A stretch of 22,025 nucleotides of DNA from a virus, in the IMG/VR virus record IMGVR_UViG_3300044627_000771, positions 1 to 22,025 of that record, one strand, 5' to 3'. Each line of letters starts with the position of its first letter. Within the stretch, counting starts at the first letter, position 1. This document shows positions 1 to 8,200 of the stretch, in pieces. Position numbers and translations under genes: made by a program. The notes beneath the pieces are model-generated. The model ran no database searches. It was given only the letters and a program-made list of their open reading frames with translations, and was not told the origin of the DNA.

Positions 1-515
1 AACTTACGTGATTTGGCTTCAACAGCCTGACGTAAGATTTGTACGCTGATCTGCTTACCGCCGTTACCTTCTAATGCCGCAGTATCATTACCTGTGTAGT
101 AACTTGATGATGTTGCATTTTGTGGTGAACGTGAGTAAGCCTGAGCAATTTTGAATGGGCTCAATGCTTCTTCACCAGCAGTTACAGATGTCTGTGCTGC
201 TGAGTTGTCAGTCAATGACTGAGCGTAACGCACACGCAATGTGTGGATCTGACCAACTGGACCAGTCATTGGCTGAACGCCGACTAGTTCGTTAGCGATA
301 ACAGTTGGCATAACACGACGAATAACCGGTAGAATTACGCGGTTAAGAGTTGCGATGTTACCTGCAGTTGTAGTACCGGCTGAAGATTCAGCAAGCAACT
401 GTTTCTTGGTGTTCTCTAAAATAACACCCATTGTTGAGCGGCGAGTTCCTTTCAAGCCTTCTAGTAGGGCTTCCTTGGTCTCGTCCCAACGGCTTTCTAA
501 GAGTACTTTTGACAT
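1..515 (-). CDS. 23: Major capsid protein gp23, N-terminal part (runs off window start)
   Basis: About 171 codons of the T4-type major head subunit, which forms the hexamers of the icosahedral/prolate shell. Translation on the minus strand begins MSKVLLESRW and contains the family hallmark block ANELVGVQPMTGPVGQI (about residues 75-91), preceded by an ILPVIRRVMPTVI stretch equivalent to the region just before that block in T4 gp23. The first ~43 residues look like the propeptide: LLAE followed by SS at residues 40-45 fits the [L/I]-x-E cleavage rule of the T4 prohead protease, in the place where T4 gp23 is cut. The start is supported by AGGAGA 7 bases upstream. It is the last gene of the head module in this window, 23 bases after the scaffold gene. 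No late promoter box is visible in that short gap, so transcription probably reads through from upstream or starts inside gp22. The C-terminal part is outside the window. Confidence 0.93.
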   Translation of the reverse strand, partial: MSKVLLESRWDETKEALLEGLKGTRRSTMGVILENTKKQLLAESSAGTTTAGNIATLNRVILPVIRRVMPTVIANELVGVQPMTGPVGQIHTLRVRYAQSLTDNSAAQTSVTAGEEALSPFKIAQAYSRSPQNATSSSYYTGNDTAALEGNGGKQISVQILRQAVEAKSRK

Positions 516-538
516 TTTAATTATCTCCTAATTATGTC

Positions 539-1648
539 TTACTTAAGCCCTGCCAGACGCTTGAGATCAATAACGTGTCCGTTATCTTCCTCAACTTCTT
601 TTTTGGCAGTTTCTTTATCACCAGTCACTTCTTTGATAACACTTTCTGTTAAAGTAGTTTTAGCGCCTGCTTTAACTGTTCCAGTGTTAAGAACTGCTGG
701 TAAATATTTTGCGAAAGCATCCTGCAATTTTGGTGTTTGGACACTTTCTAGTAAAGCCTTCATTACTTCTTTCTTCTCTTTGTTTAATGGGGCTAGGAGT
801 TCATCCATTGCCTTTTCACGCTGAGTTGATTCTTTAATGATGCGAGCTTCACGATCCTTTATTTCGGCAACTTGAACTGCTTGTTCAGCAATCTGTTTTG
901 CCTTAGCAAGTGCTTCATCTTTTGATTTAATTGCTGACATTAACTTGCGAGCCTCAGCCTTATCGTTTAGATAAGTTACTGAATATTCGCTAGCAAATGC
1001 TTCAAACAATTTACGTCCAAAGTTGTTTTCACGAGCTAGTTTTATATCTTCTTTGAGTTGTGATAATTCACCCTTCAATTGAGATGTAACTGCATTGCCG
1101 ACTTTTTTAGCACTTTCAGCAATGAATTTTGCTTTAAGTTCTTCAAGTTTTTCACGGCCTTCAGCAATTAGTTTTACACGTGCCTCAACAACAGCCTTCT
1201 TGTCTTGTGCAAACTCTTTAATTTCATTAGCAAGAGCATGAACAATAAACTTTTCTAGCTTTTGTTGATTTTCCATTTGTGCTTTACGATCACTGCGCAA
1301 TTCTTTAATTTCTTCTGCTAATTTTGTTACCATAAAGTCATTAAATTTAGTTGCGTGTTCACCTAAAGCCACTCTAGTAGCAACACGATCTGCCGCTAAT
1401 TGCTTCTTTTCCTCATGAAATTCTTTAATTTCTTGAGATAGATTTTCAGTTAACATCTTATCTAGGGCTTCTACCATCACACTACGATCATGTTCGTAAC
1501 GTTGTGCAAACTCTTCTCTGAGTTCACCACGTACTTGATCGCGGGCTTCAGTCAACTTAGATTCCCACAACTTATTAAGTTCGTTGCCGACATCTTCGTT
1601 GATTAGACCACTCTCTAGTAATGGTTTGATAGCATCTAACATGCTCAT
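539..1648 (-). CDS. 22: Prohead core scaffolding protein gp22
   Basis: A 369-residue, highly charged, almost entirely helical protein matching the T4-like internal scaffold on which gp23 assembles and which is later degraded by gp21. Long Lys/Glu-rich heptad-like segments fill residues 30-290. The segment RENNFGRKLFEAFASEYSV (about 206-224) is typical of gp22 of marine T4-like phages. All six Glu-Ser dipeptides have Leu or Ile two residues before the Glu (Glu12, 29, 178, 273, 301, 335), as expected for multiple protease sites. Gene order (protease, scaffold, capsid) is as in T4. The start is ambiguous: ATG at 1648 has AGGGG only two bases upstream, whereas the in-frame ATG at 1642 (residue 3) has it at a more normal eight-base spacing. 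Confidence 0.92.
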   Translation of the reverse strand: MSMLDAIKPLLESGLINEDVGNELNKLWESKLTEARDQVRGELREEFAQRYEHDRSVMVEALDKMLTENLSQEIKEFHEEKKQLAADRVATRVALGEHATKFNDFMVTKLAEEIKELRSDRKAQMENQQKLEKFIVHALANEIKEFAQDKKAVVEARVKLIAEGREKLEELKAKFIAESAKKVGNAVTSQLKGELSQLKEDIKLARENNFGRKLFEAFASEYSVTYLNDKAEARKLMSAIKSKDEALAKAKQIAEQAVQVAEIKDREARIIKESTQREKAMDELLAPLNKEKKEVMKALLESVQTPKLQDAFAKYLPAVLNTGTVKAGAKTTLTESVIKEVTGDKETAKKEVEEDNGHVIDLKRLAGLK

Positions 1649-1656
1649 ATCCCCTA

Positions 1657-2298
1657 TTATTTAATTTTCAATTCCTTGATGAGACGCTTTACTTCCTCAC
1701 CTAAGAAATTTTGTACCTTTTTGTTGCCCCTTGCGTCCCTAGCGATTTCTAAAACTTTATGACCATGCTTCATATTCATGAGGCTTTCATATATTGCTTT
1801 AGGATATGCGTTAGGTGCACTTGGTTGTGCAACGATATCAACAGTGATTATTTCAAAATCACTTACCTTGCCGTCCATGTCGCTTACATTACCTGATCCA
1901 CGACTTGAAACGCCTAGTTTCACACCACTCTCCAACATAGTCTTTACTAATTGACCCATTGGAGTTGGTAAAATCTTTAGTTTGCCGAAACCGTTTGCGC
2001 CATCCATCCACATGTTTGTGATCATATGGCTAACACGGTCTAGATTAATCTTAAGGTCATCTGGGTGATCGACTTCACCTAATACAGAATAACCTTCTTG
2101 AATTTGTGTGTTTAACGTATTGACAGCAGTTTCAATTTCAGAAACGGGGTAAACACGCTCATTTGCGTTCTTTACCCCACCCTGAATAAAGATGCCCTTC
2201 ATGTAGAGGGTCTTTAATTCATCGTTGCCTTCCTTTACGGATTCAACGATCATGTTTGCTCTATCAAACGTTAAGTGTTCCCTGAGATACAAAGCCAT
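1657..2298 (-). CDS. 21: Prohead core protease gp21 (serine protease, S80-type)
   Basis: A 213-residue homologue of the T4 prohead protease, which sits in the scaffold core, digests scaffold and core proteins, and trims gp23 before DNA packaging. Visible signature blocks are LGEVDHPDD with His78, GVSSRGSG with Ser131/Ser132, and VDIVAQPSAPNAYP with Asp154, consistent with the His/Ser/acidic catalytic set of this herpesvirus-assemblin-like fold. Length is close to T4 gp21 (212 residues). It contains IVES (residues 17-20), MLES (121-124) and IYES (169-172), candidate self-cleavage sites. The ATG is preceded by TTGGAGA at good spacing, and the gene lies eight bases before gp22 and about 20 bases after the acidic core gene. 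Confidence 0.93.
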   Translation of the reverse strand: MALYLREHLTFDRANMIVESVKEGNDELKTLYMKGIFIQGGVKNANERVYPVSEIETAVNTLNTQIQEGYSVLGEVDHPDDLKINLDRVSHMITNMWMDGANGFGKLKILPTPMGQLVKTMLESGVKLGVSSRGSGNVSDMDGKVSDFEIITVDIVAQPSAPNAYPKAIYESLMNMKHGHKVLEIARDARGNKKVQNFLGEEVKRLIKELKIK

Positions 2299-2319
2299 TT
2301 GTCTCCAAGTTACTCTTAA

Positions 2320-3057
2320 TTAGCCTTTAGCCACTGGGCTTTTGGCATTTGCACCGTCATCACCATGTTTTGGTTTTGGTGCATTTTCTAACTTAGCGCC
2401 TTTACCGCCTGGTGCATTCTTGAATTTGCCTGCACCTGGTAAATCGCCTTCCTTCTTGCTGTATTCGTTAGAAGGACCTTTTGGACTATTTGGAACTGAT
2501 TCATCACCGCCCTGATCAAACTTTACTGGCTTTACGCCGTTTGCTTTGACTTTAGGTTCATGTAATGCGGGGCTCTTAGTATATGCTCCGTTATCACCGT
2601 GAGTTACAGATACTTTTTGTAGTTGTACTGCTTCAGCAACAACTTCTTCCTCTTCGCTATCTACCATTTCTTCGTCGCCCATATCTTCTTCATCTGATTC
2701 GCCTTTTAGAACGGCTTCAAGATGTGCAACGATATCTGCTAATTCGTCCTTAACTTCTGCAACTTCTCCTGCATCAATGTCGCCTGCTGGTTCTTCTACT
2801 TCTTCTTCTGAAGCTTCAAAATCAATATCTTCTGCTTCTTCTTCATTCATTCCTGTTTCTTCAACATCAATCTCGTCCATCAAATCAGCGACTTGACCGT
2901 GCATTTGACCGCCTTCATCCATCATTTCTTCATCCATGATTGATTCATAGATTTCGCGTGATTTCTCAACTACGATTTCGTGGAATAATTCGCGGGCTTT
3001 TTCTTCTTGCTCATTGATAATAAGATCAATAAGCTGTTCATATTTCTTGTTTTCCAT
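2320..3057 (-). CDS. Acidic prohead core protein (gp67/gp68 position)
   Basis: A 245-residue protein. The helical N-terminus (residues 1-45, begins MENKKYEQLIDLI) is followed by an extremely acidic stretch (about 45-145, runs of Glu/Asp with Met), and then a Gly/Pro/Lys/Asn-rich basic tail containing two similar segments around HGDNGAYTKSP and HGDDGANAKSP. It lies between portal and protease, where T4 has the small internal core proteins gp67 and gp68, so a role as a core component or scaffold partner is inferred from position and composition. IYES at residues 36-39 is a possible gp21 site near the N-terminus. The start is well supported by AGGAGA upstream. Sequence identity to T4 gp67/68 cannot be claimed by eye, so no symbol is given. 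Confidence 0.72.
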   Translation of the reverse strand: MENKKYEQLIDLIINEQEEKARELFHEIVVEKSREIYESIMDEEMMDEGGQMHGQVADLMDEIDVEETGMNEEEAEDIDFEASEEEVEEPAGDIDAGEVAEVKDELADIVAHLEAVLKGESDEEDMGDEEMVDSEEEEVVAEAVQLQKVSVTHGDNGAYTKSPALHEPKVKANGVKPVKFDQGGDESVPNSPKGPSNEYSKKEGDLPGAGKFKNAPGGKGAKLENAPKPKHGDDGANAKSPVAKG

Positions 3058-3154
3058 TTGTATTTCTCCTGGATAATAATGGCTTTGTAGAATTATTTAG
3101 TGTCTACATACAAAAAGTGTTCAATAAGTGCGATTTTTTTGCGTTTTTGGTGTA

Positions 3155-3367
3155 TTAACCAGTTGGTTGCTGTGGTTGGGCTGGTATTCCGTATTGTTCT
3201 TTTACTTTTTTAAGATATTCTTTTTTCTCAAAATTTCTAACGTCCAACATTTTACGTAATTTTCTGATATGCTCAAGCGTTAGTTTGGTCTTGCGGCTTG
3301 TTCTCCATACAGGTTTGCTATTATCATCAGCGATATTTTGATAGCCCGGTACTGGGGGATTAAACAT
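3155..3367 (-). CDS. Small conserved protein between portal and prohead core genes
   Basis: About 70 residues starting MFNPPVPGYQNIADDNSKP, with a basic central block (SRKTKLTLEHIRKLRKM) and a Lys-rich helical end. Small proteins with this beginning and a KLTL-helix are found at this position in marine T4-like phages, by recollection of the family rather than a search. The function is unknown; position suggests a head-assembly or internal protein. The reading frame stays open back to 3472 inside the portal gene, and an ATG at 3382 (75 residues) is the other reasonable start. Neither has a strong ribosome site. I prefer 3367 for the conserved MFN start and because a late-promoter-like box lies just upstream. 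Confidence 0.68.
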   Translation of the reverse strand: MFNPPVPGYQNIADDNSKPVWRTSRKTKLTLEHIRKLRKMLDVRNFEKKEYLKKVKEQYGIPAQPQQPTG

Positions 3368-3387
3368 TTCAATTAAATGCATGATAT

Positions 3388-3395
3388 TATTTATC
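3388..3395 (-). promoter_or_regulatory. Possible late promoter box (GATAAATA, one mismatch)
   Basis: On the minus strand the octamer GATAAATA differs by one base from the T4 late box TATAAATA. It sits immediately after the portal stop codon and about 20 bases before the MFN start. It could give the small protein and downstream head genes an extra late start. In A+T-rich DNA a one-mismatch hit can arise by chance. Confidence 0.4.
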
Positions 3396-5204
3396 TTATG
3401 CCGGTGGACTACCGGGACCTGCAGGACCTGCTTGCGGTGCTCCAGCCATTGCTGCATTTGGACCGGCTGCATTAACTGGACCTGCCGGAGGTTGCTGTTC
3501 TGGTCCTTGCTGTGCTTGTTGTTGCTCTAGTTCTTCGCCTGTTTCTTTATCAGACTCAATATCACTTACGCTAACGCCTATGCTACGTAAATCTGTTCCT
3601 GCTGGTTCATCAAGTTTTTCTTTACCATTTTCTTCACGCCACAATTTTTCATTCTTGTTGATTTCTTCTTGTGTTAGGCCCAAGAAGCGTTCTAGGGCAA
3701 AGCGTTTAGAGATATATGAAAATTGTTCCATTGTCTGATAAGTTGTCACTCTTGCTGTGTCTAACTCGCTTTGACGATATGCAGCAAAGTTTTGCGGAGG
3801 ATTGAAAGTTAATTCAAACAATCCGCTATCAATGTTAAATCCGCGCCAACGTAAAAATAGTTTAAACTCTTCATCTAATTTTTTACTGATATAATTCTGT
3901 AGTCGTTCACAATATTGATTGAAACGATATTCTTGAATCAATGCTGTACCAACACGACCATCACTTAATGGTCTATCACTATCGTCTGGTCCAGTTGGTA
4001 GATAACTGCTTGGTACACGTAAACCACGTGCTAATCTGTTGTTGAAGTATTTTAGGTCATCAATTTCACCTAGATTTTGCCCACCTTGCATAACTTCTAC
4101 TGATGATCCGCGACCGTCTGCGGTGACTGGGAAGAAGTAATCTTCGTTCATTGAAAGTGGGTTATATGTAGCATCTACTATAGATGCACCACCATATACG
4201 CTAGGTATTCTGCGTTGATGAATCTCATTTTTAATACGTTCTACATAAGCCATAGCCATGTGACTTGGCATGTTACCAACGTCAATCTTGAAGAGTCTGC
4301 GTTCTGGTGCACGTTGTACACGATAGATTAACACAGCATCTTCAAGCAATTCTTTCTGCTTGTATACTTTAAAGATATTTTCTAATATACTTTGTCCAAA
4401 AGGCCAAAATCTGTCAAGGCCTTCAGTCAGGCTAAGATGCACAATGTGTTTCGCGTCGATAGCCGATTCGCTCTGACCCAATGTAAAGCGGCTACCTGAC
4501 GTATTGTATGGCATTGCAGGAACAGTATATGGTGTATTAGTACCACCACCTGTACCACCTAAACCTGTTGCCGGATTAGCGGCGAAATCCGTATTAGTTT
4601 TTTGTGCAACTGATAAATTTTGAAGATTAATGTTTAAATCTTTTAATACGTACTGTTCTGGAAGTTTACCTTCACTTTCGTTGACGATAACCTTGATAAC
4701 TTTAACCATATCAACCCAATACAACTTAAAGTTTTCTGGGTCGCGTACAAATACTTGATCTCCGTACTTGATAACGTTACGGAATATCTTAAAAATTCTT
4801 TGATCAAATTCGTTTAGTTTACACCACTGTTGTAATTGCTCTTTAAGGATATTAATTTCATTCGGTGTAGGATCTTCTTTAAAATCCAATGTAAAAGCAG
4901 TTTTGTTTTGTTCGTTTTTCTGTGTACTAAACTCTGAAATGATGTCTAAACATGCGTTGATTTCAGCATCAACGTCCATCATTTCATATTGATTATAGCG
5001 TTCTATGCGATTTGGATGACCTGTGTAGACTTCTGGAAGTCTACTCATGTAATTTCGGTATCCAAAATTATCATTATTCCAATTGCCACTGCTTGTTTGA
5101 CCATTGTTACCAGAATCGGTATTCCAAGCACCGGTATTGCTGTTAGCACCGGATATCGGACTACTAATTCCTGATCTGTTTAAAAATTTCTTTTTATATG
5201 ACAT
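3396..5204 (-). CDS. 20: Portal vertex protein gp20
   Basis: A 602-residue T4-type portal, which forms the dodecameric ring at one capsid vertex, nucleates head assembly and is the channel for DNA packaging. Recognisable segments are RYNQYEMMDVDAEINACLD (about residues 69-87), KYGDQVFVRDPENFKLYWVD (about 147-166), and the region around SLTEGLDRFWPFGQSILENI. The N-terminus is Ser/Gly/Asn-rich and the last 60 residues are Gln/Pro/Ala/Gly-rich, both probably disordered; together they make it longer than T4 gp20 (524 residues). It is the first gene of the head module and is preceded by an exact late promoter box 17 bases before the ATG. The ribosome site is weak (AAGTAA). Confidence 0.94.
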   Translation of the reverse strand: MSYKKKFLNRSGISSPISGANSNTGAWNTDSGNNGQTSSGNWNNDNFGYRNYMSRLPEVYTGHPNRIERYNQYEMMDVDAEINACLDIISEFSTQKNEQNKTAFTLDFKEDPTPNEINILKEQLQQWCKLNEFDQRIFKIFRNVIKYGDQVFVRDPENFKLYWVDMVKVIKVIVNESEGKLPEQYVLKDLNINLQNLSVAQKTNTDFAANPATGLGGTGGGTNTPYTVPAMPYNTSGSRFTLGQSESAIDAKHIVHLSLTEGLDRFWPFGQSILENIFKVYKQKELLEDAVLIYRVQRAPERRLFKIDVGNMPSHMAMAYVERIKNEIHQRRIPSVYGGASIVDATYNPLSMNEDYFFPVTADGRGSSVEVMQGGQNLGEIDDLKYFNNRLARGLRVPSSYLPTGPDDSDRPLSDGRVGTALIQEYRFNQYCERLQNYISKKLDEEFKLFLRWRGFNIDSGLFELTFNPPQNFAAYRQSELDTARVTTYQTMEQFSYISKRFALERFLGLTQEEINKNEKLWREENGKEKLDEPAGTDLRSIGVSVSDIESDKETGEELEQQQAQQGPEQQPPAGPVNAAGPNAAMAGAPQAGPAGPGSPPA

Positions 5205-5220
5205 TGGTTTACTTCTAATT

Positions 5221-5228
5221 TATTTATA
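5221..5228 (-). promoter_or_regulatory. Late promoter box (TATAAATA) for portal/head operon
   Basis: An exact T4 late consensus octamer on the minus strand, 17 bases upstream of the portal ATG and just after the tape measure stop codon. Transcription would start about six bases downstream of the box. This fits expression of head genes by gp55-directed polymerase. Confidence 0.75.
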
Positions 5229-5229
5229 G

Positions 5230-8200
5230 TTAAACTTGACTATGACGCAATATCTTGTGACTAGTTTGATTACCCGTATCAAGTTTTAATATTACTTCAT
5301 CTAATTTACTTGTCAATACTTTAGCGATCATCTCATTCGCTCTAATTAAATCATCTTTTAGAGTTGTAGCAGAGATATTTTCGGACTCTTGTTGAGCAGT
5401 TTTAGTTTCTGAAGCAAATTGATCTGAACCCTTTTTTCCTAATTCTGCTAATAAACTATCAGGTGATAGTGGAATCACCATTTCATTACCGTGAAGCATA
5501 GCAGGGAAACCTGATTTAGGTCCGCGTACAATACCTCCCATATCTAAACTAGGTAGTTCTTGTTTAGGAATCTCAGCGTGGAAATGTTTTCCTTCTGTTG
5601 AAGAAGTAGGATAATTGTACTCATCTTTAACAGTACCAAACCCTATACCCTTAAGGATGTTAATTATCTTTGCTGATTGCTCAGGTGTAGGTGCTTTGTT
5701 TAAGGTAAAATCAACAGCACGACCATCTTTGTGTGAGGAGTTATTAAAGTTAAGTGCGTGATAATAATCATTTAAAGCAGTTATATGTTGTAGAGTTAAA
5801 TCTCCGAAATCAGCCTGTTGTAGTTTTACAATACCGTCTAATAATTTTGGATCAAGACCGTAACCTTCTCCTTGAGTGTCTCTAGTTTTTGAATTTGCAT
5901 CATCAGCAAATTTTCTTCCTCTAGCGTTAGTCCTGATGTTTGTTGGAATTTCTTGAGGGCCACGCAAATATTTAGGATCAATAACACCTGTATCAATTAA
6001 TTTAGCGAGTGATGTTGGTACTGCACCTTGTCTTAAAGTAGGTGTAGCAATCTTGCTTGCGACCATTGCAGGAGTTTCTGCTTGTAATCTACCAGAATTC
6101 ACTAATTCTGCTATATTAGGTCCTTGTGGTTGTGTTTCTGATTCAGGTGTGATGACTGGTGCTTCGGGTGTTGTAGTTCCAGCAGTTGAACCTGGAGGTA
6201 CAGACAATCTTGCTTGGTTAGCGACCTTATCAATTATTGTATCTAATGTTTTTGTATCTAACTTGCTTACGTTTTTTGTACCTGCACTATCTAATGCAAG
6301 CATAACTTTTGGTCGTAACGAACGGGCTCTATTATTTGATTGTCTGATAAATCCTGCAATTTTACCGACCAAAGATGCATTCAGTTCTAATGTTGTACCT
6401 AAATTTGTTTGGACATTGATAGGTTGAAAATTGATTTCAGTTTGAGTAGTTCTATCTTGCTCTACATTAGTAGTAGGTGGTGTTACCGGTGCTTCAGCAG
6501 GTGGAGTGACTAGTGGTGTTACCGGTGCTTCAGCAGGTGGAGTGACTAGTGGTGTTACAGGTGTTTCTGCAGGTGCAGTGACTAGTGGTGTTACAGGTGT
6601 TTCTGTAGGTGGAGTGACTAGTGGTGTTACCGGTGCTTCAGCAGGTGGAGTGACTAGTGGTGTTACAGGTGTTTCTGCAGGTGGAGTGACTAGTGGTGTT
6701 ACAGGTGTTTCTGCAGGTGGTGTTACCGGTGGCGTTACCGGTCTAGCAGTATTTTCCCCTCGACGTAAAATTTCACTACCAACTGGTGCTGCAGGTGTGC
6801 TTGATTCTCTAGACTTTTGAGGGTCGCTTACATTTTGTTGAGATACAATATTATTTTGTGCAAGTTCTTTAAATCTTTTTGCTTCTTCGCTGACATTTAT
6901 TCCGAATAATCCAAGAATTTTTTCAACATCATCAGCTATTGAACCTAAGAAGTTGACAGCAGCCTGATCAGATTTTGCAATATTATCTAATGTACCTATA
7001 ATTTTATTGGCATTATCAATCTCAGTTGTGGGTGCTGCTTGTCTTTTTGCTTCTTCTGTCGCAACAGGAGATTGAGTATTAATATCAAAATCTTGTACAA
7101 AAGGATTTACAACGTTTTGTAATTTGTCGGTTGCTTGTCCTAATGCTACTGCTGCTTCTTGTAATGATGATGCAATTTTACTTGCGCTATCTGCACCGCT
7201 TGTCATTGCTGACGCTATTTGTTGGGCAGCTTCTGAACGCAATTGAGCTCTATCTTCGGGTTGACGAGCATATTGTTTCATCGCATCTGACGGGAATAAT
7301 TGATTTCTTAGTTGTTCATTTAATAATGCCGCAGGACCTACAGTAGTTGCTAATTGCCCTAAACGACCTCCCGGTTCATACATTTCTTTAGCAAGTAGAT
7401 CAGCAAACACTTTTGCTTGATCTTCAGGTGCAAGTAATGCACCTGTTTCTTTATCTCTAGCATTTCTTGCTTGTTCTGCTAATTCTGGTATTACTTGAGC
7501 CGCACCAGACATGAACATCTGCAAGTTGTCTTTGCCCAATACACCTGTAGTTAATAATTCTTTGACACCTTTTTGTAATCCGGCAGGTAGAACGGACAAC
7601 TGATCAACGACAGCATTTCTGAATTTTAATTCATCTTCTAATCTTTGTGCTTCTCTACGTAATTGTTCAGCTTCTCTTGCTGATTCAGGAGTGCCTTCTT
7701 TATCTTTCTGTTCAGCCTGCTGTCTTAATGCGTTAATTTCTTCTTGTTGCATTAAGTTTCTTAATTGTATGATAGGATCTTCTCTAGCAGCCCTCATACG
7801 TTTTTCAATAGTGCTGACTTCTTCTCCCGTTAATGCTGATAACTCATATAAATTTTTAATATATTCTAAACTTGCAGCCTGCAATTTGCTCATATTTGCA
7901 TTTTGCATTCTTAGACTGATGCCAGCAGCATCTTGGGCAGCAACGTAGTTGCCCTGATACTTCATCATCTCTTCTTGGAATACGCCTATATTAGCAAATT
8001 GTTTTCTATTTTCGTTTCCAACTTGTACTAATTCAAAAAATGCTTTTTGTGCATCTCCTGCACCGCGTCCTAATCCTAATAATGCAGGCCCTAGACTTGC
8101 AATAGGATTAATCATTCTGCTTATAGTGTCAGAATGTAATCCCGCAGCATGTGCATAAGAGTAAAGTGAACTTGCTGTTTGTTGACCTACACCGCCTAAT

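Noticed and set aside
516-538. Searched for a dedicated late promoter in front of gp23, as T4 has
   Set aside because: The 23-base gap holds only the ribosome site (AGGAGA); no TATAAATA-like box was found there.
3368-3472. Upstream extension of the small ORF into the portal gene
   Set aside because: The extra 35 codons overlap the portal C-terminus, have no ribosome site, and reflect the portal's Gln/Pro/Ala-rich end in another frame; the conserved-looking protein begins at MFN.
6479-6742. Regularly spaced repeats that could suggest a CRISPR array
   Set aside because: The units are contiguous without spacers, keep the reading frame of the tape measure gene and encode a 12-residue protein repeat.
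6506-6820. Plus-strand open frame of 104 codons across the repeat
   Set aside because: It is the antisense shadow of the tandem repeat, opened by its three-base periodicity; it has no ribosome site and lies wholly within the tape measure gene.
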